From NCBI RefSeq assembly GCF_017811155.1, contig NZ_JACVCV010000020.1, forward strand, positions 1 through 64,000: a stretch of 64,000 nucleotides of DNA. The letters are read 5' to 3'. Both the position numbers and the translations under genes were made by a program. The DNA comes from Lunatimonas salinarum (GTDB lineage Bacteria > Bacteroidota > Bacteroidia > Cytophagales > Cyclobacteriaceae). Below, piece after piece: positions 62,049-64,000 of this stretch; positions within the stretch are counted from its first letter, which is position 1, and every line of letters begins with the position of its first letter. The notes under the pieces were generated by a model. It had not been told where the DNA came from, made no database searches, and worked only from the letters and a program-made list of their open reading frames with translations.

Positions 62049-64000
62049 ATGAAAACAACATCTACCTATTCAAGCATGCCCTTTGGTCAGCTACTGGCAC
62101 TTTGTATGGTGCTTAGCGTATCGATCCATGCAGGTGCTTCAGAACTCCGAAGATCCAAGATCACGGAAAACTCCTATCGAATGGAGTTTTTGGAAATATC
62201 GGGGACAATTACTAATGAAAACGATGAACCCCTTCCCGGGGCGACGGTAACGGTACAGGGCACCTCCATGGGGACCGTCTCTGATTTAGATGGAAAATTT
62301 AGTCTTAATGTTCCAGACAATGCCGTCTTGGTGATATCCTACATCGGCTATCAAACACAGGTAATCTCTGTGGGATCCCAGACGCTATTCGCCATAAAAA
62401 TGGTTCAGGATGAATCTGCGCTTTCCGAGGTATTGATCGTGGGATACGGAACACAGGAGAAAAAAGACGTAACGGGGGCTGTATCTTCGGTGAAAGGTGC
62501 CAACATTCAAAACCTACCAGCTTCTGGCTCATCTCAGCTACTTCAGGGGCGTGCGGCGGGTGTTAACGTGGTCCGAAACGGTGGGGCACCTGGAAACCAA
62601 GGATCTATCCGAATCCGGGGTACTGGCACATTAAATAACGCTGACCCGCTGATCATCGTAGATGGCGTACCCGGAGGCAACTTAAATGACATCAACCCGA
62701 ATGACATAGAGTCAATCGAGATCCTCAAAGATGCCTCGGCTTCGGCTATCTATGGTACACGTGCAGCTAACGGTGTAGTAATCGTTTCTACTAAAAGGGG
62801 GGATTTTGAAAAACCTCTTCAATTCGCTGTCAATGGCTACACAGGTGTATCCAACGCCATAAAAACCATCGATGTATTGGACGCCCCCACCTTGGCCCAG
62901 TTGAAGCGTGAACGATTTACAAACGACGGACTTCCCATAAATCCGATCTGGGAAAATCCCTCCTATCAAACGCAGCTGACCGATTGGCAGCGGGAACTGT
63001 TGGGACAGGGTACCATTCACAACATGGACATTTCGCTAACAGGTGGCAATAGGAATTCCTCCTTTATGCTGTCAGGTGGCTATTTCGAGGAAAAAGGCAT
63101 GATCCAAAACTCTGGTTTTAAGAGGATCAGTTTTCGTCTAAACTCAGACCACAAGATAAGCGATCGCTTTAAGGTTGGGCAAAGTCTACAGCTTATCACC
63201 ATCAATGAAATGACGCCAAATACGCTTTCGGCCCAGACGGGGGTATTGTGGAGTGCGATTCGATTTCACCCCGGGCTTCCGGTGCGGAATGCCGACGGAT
63301 CGTTCAGTTCCTCGCAGATTTCAGGAGAATTTGGGGACATCAATAACCCCATATTTACCCAAGAGACAATGGATTCGAGAAACACCACCCATAAGATCCT
63401 TGGCAATTTTAATGCGGAATATGAAATTTTAGAGGGATTGAAGGTACGGGCAAACATCGGGATCGATGGGGCAATCTCAGATGGATACAATTTTAACATC
63501 ATTGTGGCAGATCAAATTCGTGCAAACACCAGAAACAGCCTTTCCCGCAGCTATAACGAGTATTATTCCATCCTATCGGAATATTTCGTCAGCTATGACA
63601 AGAAAATCACGCCAAATAGCACGGTGGGATTTGTGGGTGGATACACGACGCAAACGTTTAATTCAGACGGATTTAATGCAAGTAAGTTGGACTTCCCCGA
63701 CGAGTCTTTTGATCAGCGGTTTTTGAACGTAGGACAAACCCTCAATAACATCGGAGGTGTCAAAACGTACGATGCCCTGGCATCTTGGTTCGGAAGAGCT
63801 ACCTACAACTACGCAGACAAATACCTCGCCACAGTAACCTTTCGTGGTGATGGATCATCCAAATTCGCTCCGGACAGACGTTGGGGCTACTTTCCGGCGT
63901 TTTCACTAGGCTGGAGAGTTTCTGAGGAGGATTTCTTCAAAAATGTAAATTTTATTAGCAACCTAAAACTAACCGGGGGCTGGGGCATGCTAGGGAACCA
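62049..64000 (+). CDS. SusC/RagA-type TonB-dependent outer membrane receptor (5' part)
   Basis: About 650 residues before the window ends; full-length members have ~1000. A signal peptide (GQLLALCMVLSVSIHAGA) is followed by a carboxypeptidase-regulatory-like domain (ISGTITNENDEPLPGATVTV, ~55-75), the TonB-box-plug junction VGYGTQEKKDVTGAVSS, the plug (IRIRGTGTLNNADPLIIVDG; AIYGTRAANGVVIVST) and early barrel strands with VTFRGDGSSKFAPDRRWGYF. It takes up glycans with a SusD partner expected just downstream. No STN domain is present, so signalling is not of the FecR type. Confidence 0.92.
   Translation, partial: MKTTSTYSSMPFGQLLALCMVLSVSIHAGASELRRSKITENSYRMEFLEISGTITNENDEPLPGATVTVQGTSMGTVSDLDGKFSLNVPDNAVLVISYIGYQTQVISVGSQTLFAIKMVQDESALSEVLIVGYGTQEKKDVTGAVSSVKGANIQNLPASGSSQLLQGRAAGVNVVRNGGAPGNQGSIRIRGTGTLNNADPLIIVDGVPGGNLNDINPNDIESIEILKDASASAIYGTRAANGVVIVSTKRGDFEKPLQFAVNGYTGVSNAIKTIDVLDAPTLAQLKRERFTNDGLPINPIWENPSYQTQLTDWQRELLGQGTIHNMDISLTGGNRNSSFMLSGGYFEEKGMIQNSGFKRISFRLNSDHKISDRFKVGQSLQLITINEMTPNTLSAQTGVLWSAIRFHPGLPVRNADGSFSSSQISGEFGDINNPIFTQETMDSRNTTHKILGNFNAEYEILEGLKVRANIGIDGAISDGYNFNIIVADQIRANTRNSLSRSYNEYYSILSEYFVSYDKKITPNSTVGFVGGYTTQTFNSDGFNASKLDFPDESFDQRFLNVGQTLNNIGGVKTYDALASWFGRATYNYADKYLATVTFRGDGSSKFAPDRRWGYFPAFSLGWRVSEEDFFKNVNFISNLKLTGGWGMLGN

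Overview
The window looks like a chromosomal segment of a gliding-type Bacteroidota, most likely Cytophagia/Cyclobacteriaceae. The evidence is a CorC-like GldE gene next to ssb and mutY, a SusC/RagA porin, DUF4252 genes, an mS38-like mini-protein, and promoters of the TAnnTTTG type. Core genes are visibly GC-richer than the two accessory stretches. The lineage is inferred from gene content only.

Region 1 (about 1-11,600) is an AT-rich island read almost wholly leftward. It opens with what looks like the end of an IS21-like element that cut off a Fic toxin, next to its VbhA-like antitoxin. A HEAT-like orphan gene follows, between two copies of a ~440-bp palindrome-rich module. Then comes a tightly packed seven-gene operon (11,359 to 2,681): a J-domain-like protein, a membrane-anchored GrpE-like protein, a divergent Hsp70, a secreted SH3 protein, a kinase-AAA+ fusion, a TerB-domain protein and a small membrane protein. 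Related hairpin modules bearing AGCGTTGGC lie at both ends of this operon. I see it as a mobile, possibly undescribed chaperone/kinase stress or defence system.

Region 2 (11,700-34,745) is mostly housekeeping: gltBD, gldE, ssb, mutY, HU, a TPR protein, an mS38-like protein, RNase G, a SIMPL protein, truA, lysS and a proline dehydrogenase. It also holds a sugar-acid block with three Tat-targeted enolase-superfamily enzymes and a zinc alcohol/formaldehyde dehydrogenase.

Region 3 (35,369-46,838) is a rightward beta-glucan locus: a very large GH94/149/161-like phosphorylase, a cytoplasmic GH3, a GH17-like lipoprotein, a sugar symporter fused to a GH17 domain, a free GH17 protein, and a Tat-exported GH51-like protein. 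Together they would cut, import and phosphorolyse beta-1,3-type glucan.

Region 4 (46,839-52,300) is a second accessory stretch with many repeats. It holds four small paralogous two-helix membrane proteins plus one decayed copy, a double-glycine leader peptide (bacteriocin-like) with a 56-residue membrane protein after it, three small unknown genes, and an outer-membrane barrel protein.

Region 5 (52,313-64,000) returns to core genes: rarA, two ECF-sigma/anti-sigma operons (one with two DUF4252 genes), threonine aldolase, a DUF2721 protein, lpdA and fabG. A SusC-type receptor gene runs off the right edge.
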